Source: RFSX01 sp965248155 (lineage in GTDB: Bacteria; Bacteroidota; Bacteroidia; Chitinophagales; Saprospiraceae). From it: a stretch of 64,000 nt of DNA. Below the pieces are notes generated by a model. That model was not told the origin of the DNA and ran no database searches. It worked only from the letters and a program-made list of their open reading frames with translations. This document shows positions 17,425 through 27,454 of the stretch, piece after piece. The position numbers and the translations under genes are program-made. Every line of letters starts with the position of its first letter. Position 1 is the stretch's first letter. Where the stretch lies: assembly GCA_965248155.1 (NCBI GenBank), contig CBDFIO010000002.1:930001-994000 (forward strand), given 5' to 3'.

Positions 17425-18495
17425 TTATCCGAATTTGGTTTGCATTTCTTTCATAACCGCAAGCAACACATCAATGCTTTCTATGTCAAGTGCATTATAT
17501 ATAGATGCTCGAAATCCTCCTGCCGATCTGTGACCTTTTATACCTACTATCCCAGCTTGAGCGCAAAGATCTAGAAATTCACCATCCAGACTATTGTCAT
17601 TTAATACAAAAGTGACATTCATGTATGACCGGTCTTGGGACCTGACATTGGATTTGAATAATGGATTGGAATCAATCTCGTTATATAGGCGGTTCGCTTT
17701 TTCCTCATTTCTAATTTCCATCGCATCTACTCCTCCTTTAATTATTATCCAATCCAGGGTAAGCTTTGTTACATAGATTGGAAAAACGGGTGGAGTATTA
17801 AAAGAGGACTTTTTATCAATATGCGTATTGTAGTCTAGCATTGTAGGAATCTGTCTTTCTACTTTCCCTAACATATCTTTCCTTACAATTACAAGAGTCA
17901 TTCCTGCGGGTCCTACATTTTTTTGAGCTCCGGCATAAATAAACCCAAATTTTTCAATTGGAATAGAACGGCTAAATATATCTGAACTCATATCACAAAC
18001 TAAAGGACATGAGGCTTCCGGCCATTTTTTTATCTGTGTCCCGAATATGGTGTTATTGCTTGTAAGGTGTAAATATTTCAGATCTTCAGCTATCGGATAA
18101 TTTTGCGGGATATAACAATAATTTTCATCCTTCGAACTCGCAACAATTTCTATCTCGGTAAAGTTTTTCGCTTCCTGGATTGATTTTTTGGACCATGCGC
18201 CAGTATCTAAGAAACCAATTTTATCATTTTTATCAGCAAGATTCATTGCCGACATAAAAAACTGCGTACTCGCGCCACCTGTCAAAAAAAGTACAGCATA
18301 GCCGTCCGAAAGTGAAAATAAACTTCGAACATTTGACTCAGTTTGATCTAGTATGTCAACGAATTCTTTACTTCTATGAGAAATTTCCATAAGAGAAAGA
18401 CCGATATCCTTATATTCTAGTGCGGCTTCAGAAGCTTGCTTTTTTACTATTTCTGGAAGAATTGCCGGGCCAGCGAAGAAATTGTGTTTTTTCAT
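17425..18495 (-). CDS. serC: Phosphoserine aminotransferase
   Basis: This 356-residue PLP enzyme converts 3-phosphohydroxypyruvate and glutamate to phosphoserine in serine synthesis, and also acts in the pyridoxal phosphate pathway. The start MKKHNFFAGPAILPEIV matches the family's N-P/F-GPA pattern. The PLP lysine is in FIYAGAQKNVGPAGMTLVIV, and the end carries GIKGHRSAGGFRASIYNA. The length is standard. No serA lies next to it. It is divergent from the SCP2 gene. Confidence 0.95.
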   Translation of the reverse strand: MKKHNFFAGPAILPEIVKKQASEAALEYKDIGLSLMEISHRSKEFVDILDQTESNVRSLFSLSDGYAVLFLTGGASTQFFMSAMNLADKNDKIGFLDTGAWSKKSIQEAKNFTEIEIVASSKDENYCYIPQNYPIAEDLKYLHLTSNNTIFGTQIKKWPEASCPLVCDMSSDIFSRSIPIEKFGFIYAGAQKNVGPAGMTLVIVRKDMLGKVERQIPTMLDYNTHIDKKSSFNTPPVFPIYVTKLTLDWIIIKGGVDAMEIRNEEKANRLYNEIDSNPLFKSNVRSQDRSYMNVTFVLNDNSLDGEFLDLCAQAGIVGIKGHRSAGGFRASIYNALDIESIDVLLAVMKEMQTKFG

Positions 18496-18630
18496 TTGTA
18501 ATTATTCATAAATGAAACACAATATTACCATTAAATTCAATGTCTTAATACTGTTAGTTTTTATTTATTACTAATTATCCTTTCCGACTATTTTGGTATA
18601 AATATTTGGCTATTTTTGGTAAAAAAAGAA

Positions 18631-18924
18631 ATGGACTTTTCTATGGTAATAGAACAAATACAACAACAAGCTTCGAATATCGATGCGCTTGGTGCTACTT
18701 TCAAATTTGTTCTAGATGATAATCCGATATTTATAGATGGTCGTGGAGATACAAATGTAGTCTCGAATGAAGATACTGAAGCGGATTGTACCATAATAAC
18801 AAGCGTTGAAACCTTAGAAAAAATGCGCAATGGAGATTTGAATCCTATGATGGCTGTTATGGGAGGCAAAATTAAGATCAAAGGAGATATGGGACTTGCG
18901 ATGAAACTTCAATCATTAATTTAA
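18631..18924 (+). CDS. SCP2 sterol-binding-like domain protein
   Basis: This small soluble protein of 97 residues from ATG 18631 (a TTG five codons upstream is less likely) consists of a single SCP2 lipid-binding fold. The typical end reads NGDLNPMMAVMGGKIKIKGDMGLAMKLQSL. Such stand-alone domains bind hydrophobic ligands, but the ligand is unknown. It is followed 12 bases later by a large secreted protein gene. Confidence 0.85.
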   Translation: MDFSMVIEQIQQQASNIDALGATFKFVLDDNPIFIDGRGDTNVVSNEDTEADCTIITSVETLEKMRNGDLNPMMAVMGGKIKIKGDMGLAMKLQSLI

Positions 18925-18936
18925 ATTAATTCTTAC

Positions 18937-21747
18937 ATGTACAAATATCCAATTCGAAAGATATTCCTAAGTTTTCTTTTCTCTGCAAGTTGTTTTTTGT
19001 TGTTAGGACAAAACAATTTTCAAAGATTATTCCCAGGTCCGGATAGACAAACTTATAATTTGGGGTGCGAACCAACTGAAAGTGATGGGTTTTACCTCCT
19101 TAATATATATGCTGATAATGTGGAGACAACTGACTTCGGAATAAATGTGTCCAAACATGATCCAAAAGGAAATGTACTTTGGAGTAATGATTATATGATA
19201 GAGGATAGAGCATTTTTAGCGGACTTCAGAAGACTGGATTTTGAAAATATTGGCGGGGATACGCTTGTACTATTAGGATTAAACATTGATCCATTTGGAA
19301 ATGGTAATGGCAATTATCTATTGAAAATAGAACCGCGGATGGGAGATGTAGAATATTCAGGCTTAGTCATTAACAGGGATTCAATTATCTCCATTTCTAC
19401 TTTTCCAAAAGTGATTCGAGGAACTAATGATGAGATTAATTATTTAGGATCTCATAGAACAGCAGATGGGAATACTTGGTTACATCTGAATGCTTTTGAC
19501 AATACCATTACTTCCAAGAATGGAAAATCTATTTCACCTGTCGATAATGATGGTTTACCTGTGATATCTGCGTTAATGGATGCTACGATTACAGCTGATT
19601 CTAATATGGCGGTTACATGTTTGATTGCAGGAAGTGATCAGATAGCTGATGAGATTGGATTGATCTCTATGGATACACTTTTAGATATTCAGAGAGCTAC
19701 AAAATATAGTATTGATAGCGATTTTATTGATGGTTTTCAAGTATTTGGAATTGCCGGAACGCAGGACTCCGGAACAGTCATGGCAGGAGTATATCAGAAT
19801 ACTTTAACAACGGCTAATCTAAGCTATGTATTCAAAGTAGATTCTCTTGGTGATGTAATGTGGGCTAAGAATATTAATCCAATAACACCGTCTTCCTTTA
19901 CATTGGTTAATTCGACAATAGCTACATCAGAAGATGAGATTTTAGTAATGGGGAAAACTGCTGATTTTGTTACAGGTATGATCAGTGATTTTGGAATTTT
20001 CTTTGATCAATCAGGAAATATTATCAGACAAACGAGTTATAGTTCGATGAATTCATTTTTTATCGATCTGGGAGTAGGAGTAAGATTATTATCGGGAGAT
20101 CTCCAAAGTTTTCCAGATGGAAGTATTCTTTATTCCACCCAGGGGATTGATTTTGACAATGGGATATTGCTCAGCCCCTTAGTAATACGAATGGATATTG
20201 AAGGAGGAGCAATGTGTGAAGATACACTCGATGTTGAGTTTGTTGAAGACCTTATAATCCTAAAAGATACATTACTACTAAATGAAGATAATGTCATTGT
20301 TCAAGACACTTTAGAAACCGAAACGAAAAAATATGATGCATGGGATGTTCCGGTATTAACAGTATTGGATACTTTTTTCTGTCCTCAGGATCCAGTAATC
20401 GCTACCATAAATGCAACTACACCTGGTGCGAGTAGTTACTTATGGAGTACTGGAGATACGGTCCCTTCAATTACAGTATTTGAAGAAGGTGAATATACTG
20501 TAACTGTTACCATTGATGAAAAGGTCTGTTTTGAACTTTGTGATACCTCAAATATTGCAGTTCGGGAATTTCCTGAAGCAAGTATAGACCCCAACTTATC
20601 AGTTCCTTGTGAAGTGACATTAACAGCAAGTTCAACAACGGATATCGTATCTGTTATCTGGTCTACAGGAGACAGTGTCTCAAGAATTACAATCACAGAG
20701 CCTGGCGCTTATTCGGTTATCATTACAGATAGTTGTGATAATACTGCCGATGCTACAGTAAATATTGGAGAAGAAGTCTTTAAACTTGATCCCGGAATTA
20801 ATAAAGATTTCTCACGATTGTGTGAATTTAAAGAATTAAGATTATGGGCAACTTCTAACAATAATATACCGGGAGAATCATGGCTTTGGTCAACCGGGGA
20901 TACAACTCAAAGAATAGATGTTACAGAACCTGGTACTTACTCAGTAACCATAGTGGATATTTGTGGTAATGTAGAGACTGTCTCAATTGAAGTTGCAGAT
21001 GGCGATTTGGATATTTCATTTGAAACTGAAATAGTAGTTGGGGCAATGAATGTTTCTTCATGTACGATCGATTTAAAAGCCGATACCAGTGATGCTGATT
21101 TTGCCATCATATCTTACGACTGGAATACTGGTTCTAGCGTATCCAGCACAACCATTGATCAAGCTGGTAGTTATTCTGTAACTGTAACAGATGAATGTGG
21201 AACGATTTCAACAGCGACAGTTCTGGTTGATGATTCGGCATTTGATGCTGCTGAAATAGGAGTAATCATTGAATCAAATAACACATGCCCTGACACCTTA
21301 ACTCTTGACATATCAGGGAACACAAATGCAATTATTTCATTTGAATGGTCAACTGGTGAATCCGGCAATTCGATTATTGTCGACACCGGAGGGGATTACT
21401 CTGTAACTGTAACCAATACTTGTGCAGAAGTAGTTAGTGATACTTATATGACAATAGATACCATCATTTTTCCGGATATATTTTTCCCATTCTCACAATA
21501 TCATGACGAGAACAAAGAATTTAAACCATACTTGTCTTGCCCTGAATTTTTCACTGGGACTAATTATAAATTAGAGGTATTTAATAGATTCGGTAATCGC
21601 GTATTCGAAAGTGAAAGTGTTGGATCGGGATGGAATGGAGATTATAGTGGATCCAGAGCTCCGGCTGGCGTCTATATGTATTATGCGAGTTGGACTGGAG
21701 ATGGGGGAGATCGTTCCACCCAAGGTGATGTAACTCTGATCAGATAA
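18937..21747 (+). CDS. Secreted T9SS type B sorting-domain protein with PKD/Ig-like repeats
   Basis: This 936-residue protein has a signal peptide (MYKYPIRKIFLSFLFSASCFLLLGQ). An N-terminal half of about 480 residues resembles the beta-propeller-like cell-surface proteins of Bacteroidota. Five repeats of about 70-85 residues follow, each containing W-S/N-TG-(D/E/S)... then a V/I-turn and a TVT/SVT strand (SYLWSTGDTVPSITV is the first). The C-terminal 90 residues (YKLEVFNRFGNRVFESES...GWNGDYSGSRAPAGVYMYYASW) form a CHU_C/T9SS type B domain. It is predicted to be exported through T9SS and attached to the surface, perhaps as an adhesin. The role is inferred only from architecture. Confidence 0.88.
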   Translation: MYKYPIRKIFLSFLFSASCFLLLGQNNFQRLFPGPDRQTYNLGCEPTESDGFYLLNIYADNVETTDFGINVSKHDPKGNVLWSNDYMIEDRAFLADFRRLDFENIGGDTLVLLGLNIDPFGNGNGNYLLKIEPRMGDVEYSGLVINRDSIISISTFPKVIRGTNDEINYLGSHRTADGNTWLHLNAFDNTITSKNGKSISPVDNDGLPVISALMDATITADSNMAVTCLIAGSDQIADEIGLISMDTLLDIQRATKYSIDSDFIDGFQVFGIAGTQDSGTVMAGVYQNTLTTANLSYVFKVDSLGDVMWAKNINPITPSSFTLVNSTIATSEDEILVMGKTADFVTGMISDFGIFFDQSGNIIRQTSYSSMNSFFIDLGVGVRLLSGDLQSFPDGSILYSTQGIDFDNGILLSPLVIRMDIEGGAMCEDTLDVEFVEDLIILKDTLLLNEDNVIVQDTLETETKKYDAWDVPVLTVLDTFFCPQDPVIATINATTPGASSYLWSTGDTVPSITVFEEGEYTVTVTIDEKVCFELCDTSNIAVREFPEASIDPNLSVPCEVTLTASSTTDIVSVIWSTGDSVSRITITEPGAYSVIITDSCDNTADATVNIGEEVFKLDPGINKDFSRLCEFKELRLWATSNNNIPGESWLWSTGDTTQRIDVTEPGTYSVTIVDICGNVETVSIEVADGDLDISFETEIVVGAMNVSSCTIDLKADTSDADFAIISYDWNTGSSVSSTTIDQAGSYSVTVTDECGTISTATVLVDDSAFDAAEIGVIIESNNTCPDTLTLDISGNTNAIISFEWSTGESGNSIIVDTGGDYSVTVTNTCAEVVSDTYMTIDTIIFPDIFFPFSQYHDENKEFKPYLSCPEFFTGTNYKLEVFNRFGNRVFESESVGSGWNGDYSGSRAPAGVYMYYASWTGDGGDRSTQGDVTLIR

Positions 21748-21768
21748 AAGATAAAAATTATATATTGA

Positions 21769-21804
21769 ACCTGCTTCTTTTAACTTTGAAGCAGGTTTTT
21801 TTTA
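21769..21804 (+). terminator. Rho-independent terminator
   Basis: AACCTGCTTC (21769-21778) pairs with GAAGCAGGTT (21788-21797) and is followed by a run of T. It ends transcription of the type B protein just before the ypdA start codon. Confidence 0.9.
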
Positions 21805-21807
21805 TAC

Positions 21808-22773
21808 ATGTACGACTTAATAATAATAGGAGCCGGTCCAGCCGGAATAGCTTGTGGTATTGAAGCCCAAAAATCGGAATTGAATTATTTGATTCTTGAA
21901 AAGGGCCTATTGGTTAATTCTCTGTATAGTTTTCCGACAAACATGATTTTCTTTTCCACTTCTCAAAAACTTGAAATCGGAGATGTTCCATTTATTTCTC
22001 ATTCCGATAAACCAACACGGAAAGAAGCATTAGAATATTACAGAAGAATTGTTGCGAGTTACGATCTCAAAATAAATTATAAAAGCAAAGTCAACGCGAT
22101 TAGTCAAGAGAATGGATCCCATGTCCTTGAATTAGACAACGGCAAATGCCTAAAAGCGAAAGCAGTCGTAGTGGCTACAGGTTATTATGATACAGCCAGA
22201 ATGTTGAATGTTGAAGGGGAACATCTTTCAAAAGTCAAGCACTATTATGATGACGCTCACCCTTACATTGGAATGAATGTCGTCGTTGTAGGGGCAGCAA
22301 ATTCAGCATGCGATGGTGCATTGGAAACTTGGCAAAAGGGAGCTAATGTAACCATGGTAATCAGGGGAGAACATTTATACCAAAAAGTTAAATACTGGAT
22401 TCTACCAAATATTGAAAACAGAATAAAGGAAGGTTCGATCAAGGCCTATTTTAATTCTCAAATCACTGAGATAGGAGATAAAACTGTTCGTATTCAAACA
22501 CCCGATAACGAAGTTGAAATTGATAATGATTATGTTTTGGCAATGACCGGTTACAAACCTGATTTCGACTTTCTGAATAGCGTGGGAATTCAACTTATTG
22601 GCGCTGAAATGAAATCAAAAATTAATCCGGCTACCTTAGAAAGTAATATATCCAACATTTATCTTGCAGGCGTAGTCATGTCGGGATTAAATACCAGTGA
22701 GCTTTTTATTGAAAATACCAGAAACCATGGCAAGTTGATCGTCCGGGATATTCTTTCAAAGATTAGGGACTAA
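21808..22773 (+). CDS. ypdA: YpdA-type flavin disulfide reductase
   Basis: This 321-residue FAD/NAD(P)H protein matches the YpdA family, which reduces bacillithiol disulfide in Firmicutes. The FAD motif is GAGPAGIACG (8-17) and the NADPH motif VVGAANSACDG lies mid-protein. The ATG...GYYD and MTGYKPDFDFL segments are typical. There is no CxxC redox pair, as expected for YpdA rather than thioredoxin reductase. It is separated from the upstream gene by the terminator and is convergent with the GCL-CBS operon. Bacillithiol use in this organism is inference. No bsh gene is in the window. Confidence 0.85.
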   Translation: MYDLIIIGAGPAGIACGIEAQKSELNYLILEKGLLVNSLYSFPTNMIFFSTSQKLEIGDVPFISHSDKPTRKEALEYYRRIVASYDLKINYKSKVNAISQENGSHVLELDNGKCLKAKAVVVATGYYDTARMLNVEGEHLSKVKHYYDDAHPYIGMNVVVVGAANSACDGALETWQKGANVTMVIRGEHLYQKVKYWILPNIENRIKEGSIKAYFNSQITEIGDKTVRIQTPDNEVEIDNDYVLAMTGYKPDFDFLNSVGIQLIGAEMKSKINPATLESNISNIYLAGVVMSGLNTSELFIENTRNHGKLIVRDILSKIRD

Positions 22774-22852
22774 TACGATCAAAAAGAAGTTTTCCGGATT
22801 TTGTCTCAATGTAAGCAACCGAAGGAGTGCTATTAAATGGATCAAGTGGTGT

Positions 22853-23128
22853 TCAATGATTGATAATTTTAAATCTAGCCCTATTTCCTTTAAGTTCCAT
22901 ATTCAAAGAATCAATACTTAATCCTCTTTCTAAACCACGATTGATATAAGGCATCTTAGCTGAAGAATCAAGAACAAAAACGATATCATAACTTGGGCCT
23001 TCAAATACATTCACGACTTTATCTTCCAGAATAAAAGTGTTATTGGAAGAGGGTTGAGGAACTGGTCTGAAAATCATCATAAATAGAAGTAGAAAAATGG
23101 CTAGTAGAGAGTACCCCAATGTTTTCAT
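22853..23128 (-). CDS. Small single-span membrane protein, unknown
   Basis: This 91-residue protein has one N-terminal hydrophobic helix (LGYSLLAIFLLLFMMIF), a proline-rich linker (PVPQPSS) and a small soluble domain. I do not recognise a family. It starts 6 bases after the GCL-CBS stop codon, so it is the second gene of that operon. It ends TGA. The C-terminal domain would face the periplasm if the helix is an uncleaved anchor. Confidence 0.6.
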   Translation of the reverse strand: MKTLGYSLLAIFLLLFMMIFRPVPQPSSNNTFILEDKVVNVFEGPSYDIVFVLDSSAKMPYINRGLERGLSIDSLNMELKGNRARFKIINH

Positions 23129-23134
23129 GCTAAG

Positions 23135-25078
23135 TTATTTTTTCGATTTCTTTTTGAAATGAAGCCTTTCTAATAAACTGGAAGTAATCTGTAAAAAATC
23201 AGATTCTGTTATTATTCCAACTAAAGCCTTCTTATGAACAACGGGTAACGCACCTATTTTATTTTTTCGCATTAGCATCATCGCATCCATAATTCTAGCA
23301 TCATGTTTAATAGTTATTGGTTTTTTTATCATGATATCTTCAACAGTTGATGGTGCTTGCTTAGGGTCACGCACCATATTAAGAAGGTGTCTGCAAATCA
23401 ATCTTGATGTGACCAATCCTTCCAATTTTCCTTCTGAATCTTCAACGGGCATATATCTGATTTTTCTCCAATCCATTAATTCACCAACCAGTTCAATGAT
23501 ATCATTTTTCTCAACCGTATAAACGTCAGTTTGCATGAACTCAGAAACCTTTAATTCTAAAGGTTGATATTCTGAGAGATCATTGATGTCTGCTTTTTTC
23601 CATTTATGTATAGGTGTATTGGATTTTTGATTTTTCATAATTGCATGTGTTAGTACTGAAAGGGTTTCGTCTTTAGACACGCCACCTTTTTGAATCTGAC
23701 TATAAGATTGAAGCATCCATATTGCCCCGTTCGTCTTCTTTTGAACACGTTCTTTAATAATGCCCAGATATTTATCTATATCAGCGCTATCGATTTTGCA
23801 TTCTTTTAATCCAAGCCTTGCAAGAGGAAGAAGTTCTTTTTTAATGAGATCAACAACATGATTTTTTTTTCCTTTAAACCATGTAAATTCTGCCTCGAGA
23901 CCAAATCTGGCTGCACGTCCGAAATTATCACGGAGATCAGAATATTCGATTTTTTTACTTATATCATCTACCTGGGAGGCCATTCCTTTCATCATTCCTA
24001 ACCAAAATACTGCATTTGCCATCTGATCAGCTACCGTTGGTCCTGCCGGCATTACTCTGTTTTCTATTCTAAGATGAGGTTGCCCATTTCCACTTATTCC
24101 ATATTGTGGTCTATTCCATCTATAGATCGTAGAATTATGAACCAACAAAGATTCTAGTTTTGGAACTTTTCCTTTTTGGATTAATTCCCAGGAATCTTCT
24201 TCGACTTCTGAACTTAATAGGACCTTAAAACGTGCAATATCTTCCCGGTAAACATCAAGGATGGAGTTGTCAAGCCATTCTCTTCCAAAAGAGACTCTGG
24301 TACTTTGTTCGCGCATATGTTCATGTGTGCTTCGCGTATCAAGGGCCTGTTCAAACATTGCAATTCTGGATTCATGCCAAAGTCTTTTACCAAAAACGAT
24401 TGGAGAGTTAGCAGAGATTGAAATTGAAGGGCTTGCTAAGGCCTGAGCAATATTATAATATTTGACATACTCGGATGCTTCTACTTGAAGATGTACTTGC
24501 CAACTTGTATTTGCAGCTTCTAAAAAAGGAGAATCATGTTTGACAAACAATTCATCAATTCCAAAAATCTTCAGTTCAAAATCTTTCCCAAGCCTAAGTT
24601 CTTTTAATGCTTCCATAAGCATGTAATACCTTTTTCTTGGTGTCAGATTTTCCATATTTAAATGAAACTTCTGAATGGTTGGTAGGATTCCTGTTAAGAT
24701 ATAGCTGGCATCAAGCTTGTTGAGTTCTCTATCCAGTATCTTTAAACGATTCTGGATTTCCTTTTCCATAAGTGAAAAATGATTTTTGGTCATTTCTCTT
24801 GGAGTAAGATTGAGCTCAAGATTAAATTGAGCAATTTCTGTTTCTACCCAATTGTATTTTTTCATTTTGTCCATGACTTCCATGGCAATATTTCTAGGCT
24901 TTAAGGTTTTTTTGTCAATCAAGACCATTTCCAATTCTGAACCAAAGCGGGTAATTCCAGATTCAAACCAATTGTTTTCAAGCATATACTCCAACGATCG
25001 AATATCGTTAAGTAATGATCTTATGAATTTTTGACGTTGTTCCTTATCATCAAATGTAGAAACAGTTTGCGTTCCCAT
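23135..25078 (-). CDS. GCS2-type glutamate-cysteine ligase-like protein fused to two CBS domains
   Basis: In this 647-residue protein, residues 1-480 match the carboxylate-amine ligase/glutamate-cysteine ligase (GCS2) fold, with the substrate/metal motif RFGSELEMVLI near residue 45 and conserved EAANTSWQVHLQV and LRIENRVMPAGPT blocks. Residues 510-640 contain two CBS motifs (FMQTDVYTVEKNDI... and IMIKKPITIKHDARI...). CBS pairs usually bind adenine nucleotides, so the ligase may be energy-gated. GCS2 members make gamma-glutamyl-cysteine or related peptide bonds; the actual product is not known. It is the first gene of a two-gene operon convergent with ypdA. Confidence 0.8.
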   Translation of the reverse strand: MGTQTVSTFDDKEQRQKFIRSLLNDIRSLEYMLENNWFESGITRFGSELEMVLIDKKTLKPRNIAMEVMDKMKKYNWVETEIAQFNLELNLTPREMTKNHFSLMEKEIQNRLKILDRELNKLDASYILTGILPTIQKFHLNMENLTPRKRYYMLMEALKELRLGKDFELKIFGIDELFVKHDSPFLEAANTSWQVHLQVEASEYVKYYNIAQALASPSISISANSPIVFGKRLWHESRIAMFEQALDTRSTHEHMREQSTRVSFGREWLDNSILDVYREDIARFKVLLSSEVEEDSWELIQKGKVPKLESLLVHNSTIYRWNRPQYGISGNGQPHLRIENRVMPAGPTVADQMANAVFWLGMMKGMASQVDDISKKIEYSDLRDNFGRAARFGLEAEFTWFKGKKNHVVDLIKKELLPLARLGLKECKIDSADIDKYLGIIKERVQKKTNGAIWMLQSYSQIQKGGVSKDETLSVLTHAIMKNQKSNTPIHKWKKADINDLSEYQPLELKVSEFMQTDVYTVEKNDIIELVGELMDWRKIRYMPVEDSEGKLEGLVTSRLICRHLLNMVRDPKQAPSTVEDIMIKKPITIKHDARIMDAMMLMRKNKIGALPVVHKKALVGIITESDFLQITSSLLERLHFKKKSKK

Positions 25079-25140
25079 ATAACACTATTTTGTATTGAAT
25101 ATCGAAATATTATGCCATTTTTAGCAGTTATATTTTCAAT

Positions 25141-25665
25141 ATGATTAAAAAGCTGCAAATCTTCTGTTTGCTATTTAGTATTTATACTTCTTGTAATTCA
25201 AATGATGCCTTATTTGATGTAGAGACTTTCACAGAATTTCAAATTACTCTTGGTCTGAATACACTAGCGGCACATTATTTTGTTAATCAAAATGTTCCTA
25301 TTACTTTAAATACCCAGTTAGATAATTTAAATCTAAGTCACATGGATATCACCCAAGTTGTAGCTAATCGAGCGACTTTATATCCAAAATTCAATGATAA
25401 TGTAAGCCTTGAATTCATTCATTCCATTAATATATTTTTAATAGACCCTGATGATATGACAAAAAGAAAAGAGATATTTTTTATGGATCCTGTCCAGTTG
25501 GGACAAAAATCTGAAATACAACTCTTCTCTAATATCCCGGATCTTACGGAATTGCTCAGTAATGATAAAGCAATAATAGAAACACGTCTTGAATTCCGCC
25601 AATTCCCGCCTGCAACCTTCGATGTTCGAATTGATATGAGTTTTTCTGTTTTTGTGGAAGAGTAA
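25141..25665 (+). CDS. Predicted lipoprotein, unknown function
   Basis: This 174-residue protein begins MIKKLQIFCLLFSIYTSC, a lipoprotein signal with the modified cysteine at residue 18. The rest is soluble and strand-rich, with repeated asparagine/leucine stretches (TLNTQLDNLNLSHMDITQV). I recognise no domain. It is likely to be an outer-membrane-anchored periplasmic protein. It precedes the DUF6029 and Omp28 genes on the same strand with an 87-base gap that holds no visible terminator. Confidence 0.65.
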   Translation: MIKKLQIFCLLFSIYTSCNSNDALFDVETFTEFQITLGLNTLAAHYFVNQNVPITLNTQLDNLNLSHMDITQVVANRATLYPKFNDNVSLEFIHSINIFLIDPDDMTKRKEIFFMDPVQLGQKSEIQLFSNIPDLTELLSNDKAIIETRLEFRQFPPATFDVRIDMSFSVFVEE

Positions 25666-25752
25666 AACTTTGATTAAGGATGTCTTGAGATAGACTTTGA
25701 TCGCTATGATTGTGCACTTTAGTTTTTATATTTAGGTTGAAATTAAAGTATA

Positions 25753-27444
25753 GTGATATTAATAAGTAAAATCAAAAAACCACTCTTAAGCATTATTTGC
25801 CTTTCTCAAATGATTGTATTAAGCGGTCAGGATGCCGGGAGTTTTTCAGGAGGGTTCCAATCCAGTGCCAATTTCTTTATGAGAGATTCATTAATAGGAG
25901 CTGCCAATATTCCTCAATACGACAATGAATTGTTTGGGGCGCAGTCCTGGTTGGACCTGAGTTACAATGTATCAGGCTTTGATCTTGGACTCCGTTTTGA
26001 TATGTTTAATAATTCAAACTTGCTTGATCCTAGTGGTTCATATACCGAACAGGGAATCGGTCGGTGGCACATCGCCAAAAAGATTAATAAACTTGATATA
26101 AGGGTAGGTCACATCTATGATCAGATAGGAAGCGGAATTATTTACCGTGCTTATGAAGAGCGCCCATTATTAATTGATAACGCCTTATATGGCGCTAGAC
26201 TTATCTATGATGTATCTGAAAATTGGCAATTAAAAGCCTTTACCGGAAGACAGAAGTTTTTATTTGATGAATATGATTCCGTTATAAAAGGAGCCAGTTT
26301 TGAAGGATATGTTGACCTGTCATCTGAAGGTAAGTTATTTTCATTAGCCCCGGGAATAGGATTAATAAATAACACACTTGATGAGGAATCTGTTAACAAG
26401 GTTGTTGATATCGTAAGGAACTATCAGCAGGTTGATCGATTGAAGCCAATATACAATACGTATGCCTTCAGTATTTTTAATACGCTTAGCGCAGGTCCGA
26501 TTAGTTGGTATGCAGAATACGCGCGAAAAAGTTCGGAAGTATTTTTTGATCCTAATGCCAAAAAAACAGAACTGTCTGGGGCAACCACTTTTGGCAAATT
26601 GCTAAGAGCTGATGGATCTGTATTGTATTCAAGTCTCAGCTATGCAGGTCATGGTCTGGGAATAACTTTGGAATATAAAAGAACTGAAAATTTTGACTTT
26701 CGAGCTAATCTACATCTGAGGTTGTTGAGAGGGATGATCAATTTCATTCCTCCTATGAATCGACAAAACACCTACAGATTAAACACGAGGTATTCTCCGG
26801 CAACACAATTATTGAGTGAGCAGGCTTTTCAGGTGGATGTTAAATACAGATGGAGTAAAAGCCTGTCTACGGCAGTTAACTTCTCGAGTATTGAAGATCT
26901 GGACGGAAACAGATTATATCAAGAAATATTTACTGAAGTCTTTTATAAGTATAAAAGAAAATGGCAGGTCAAAGGAGGAGTTCAGTTTCAAAAGTATAAT
27001 CAAGAAGTATATGAAGTAAAACCAGGAGTACCTCTGCTTGAAGATGTCGTTCCCTATGTAGATTTCTTATATAAAATATCACGTAAGAAATCGATAAGAA
27101 CAGAGATTCAATACCTTTCAGTTGGAGATGATGAAAAAGCCGGAGCAAAACAAGATTATGGCGACTGGTTCTTTTTCTTGATTGAATACGCTATGGCTCC
27201 GCATTGGTCCTTCGTCGTATCTGATATGTATAATGCGTCGCCGGGTAAAAATTCACCTGTATCTGAAAACGGAACGAAGGAAAGCTTACACTACCCAAGA
27301 ATAGATTTATACTATACAAATAAAGCCAATAGATTCTCTTTAAGCTATATCAAACAAGTTGAAGGAATCGTTTGTAATGGAGGTATTTGCAGATTAGAAC
27401 CTGCATTTAGTGGTTTTAATTTTTCAGTTAGTTCAACATTTTAA
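25753..27444 (+). CDS. DUF6029 outer-membrane protein
   Basis: This 563-residue protein has a signal-like N-terminus (ISKIKKPLLSIICLSQMIVLSGQ) and then a strand-rich region ending in F, as outer-membrane barrels do. The pattern (SGGFQSSANFFMRDSLIGA, then W-LDLSYN...GLRFDMFNNSNLL, R-GHIYDQIGSGIIYRAYEER) matches the Bacteroidota family DUF6029. The start codon is GTG: no ATG lies before the hydrophobic segment. It reads straight into the Omp28-like gene, whose start lies 11 bases on, so the two are one operon. It may form a pore or carrier for the neighbouring lipoprotein. The function is unknown. Confidence 0.8.
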   Translation: MILISKIKKPLLSIICLSQMIVLSGQDAGSFSGGFQSSANFFMRDSLIGAANIPQYDNELFGAQSWLDLSYNVSGFDLGLRFDMFNNSNLLDPSGSYTEQGIGRWHIAKKINKLDIRVGHIYDQIGSGIIYRAYEERPLLIDNALYGARLIYDVSENWQLKAFTGRQKFLFDEYDSVIKGASFEGYVDLSSEGKLFSLAPGIGLINNTLDEESVNKVVDIVRNYQQVDRLKPIYNTYAFSIFNTLSAGPISWYAEYARKSSEVFFDPNAKKTELSGATTFGKLLRADGSVLYSSLSYAGHGLGITLEYKRTENFDFRANLHLRLLRGMINFIPPMNRQNTYRLNTRYSPATQLLSEQAFQVDVKYRWSKSLSTAVNFSSIEDLDGNRLYQEIFTEVFYKYKRKWQVKGGVQFQKYNQEVYEVKPGVPLLEDVVPYVDFLYKISRKKSIRTEIQYLSVGDDEKAGAKQDYGDWFFFLIEYAMAPHWSFVVSDMYNASPGKNSPVSENGTKESLHYPRIDLYYTNKANRFSLSYIKQVEGIVCNGGICRLEPAFSGFNFSVSSTF

Positions 27445-27454
27445 TAAGATAAAA

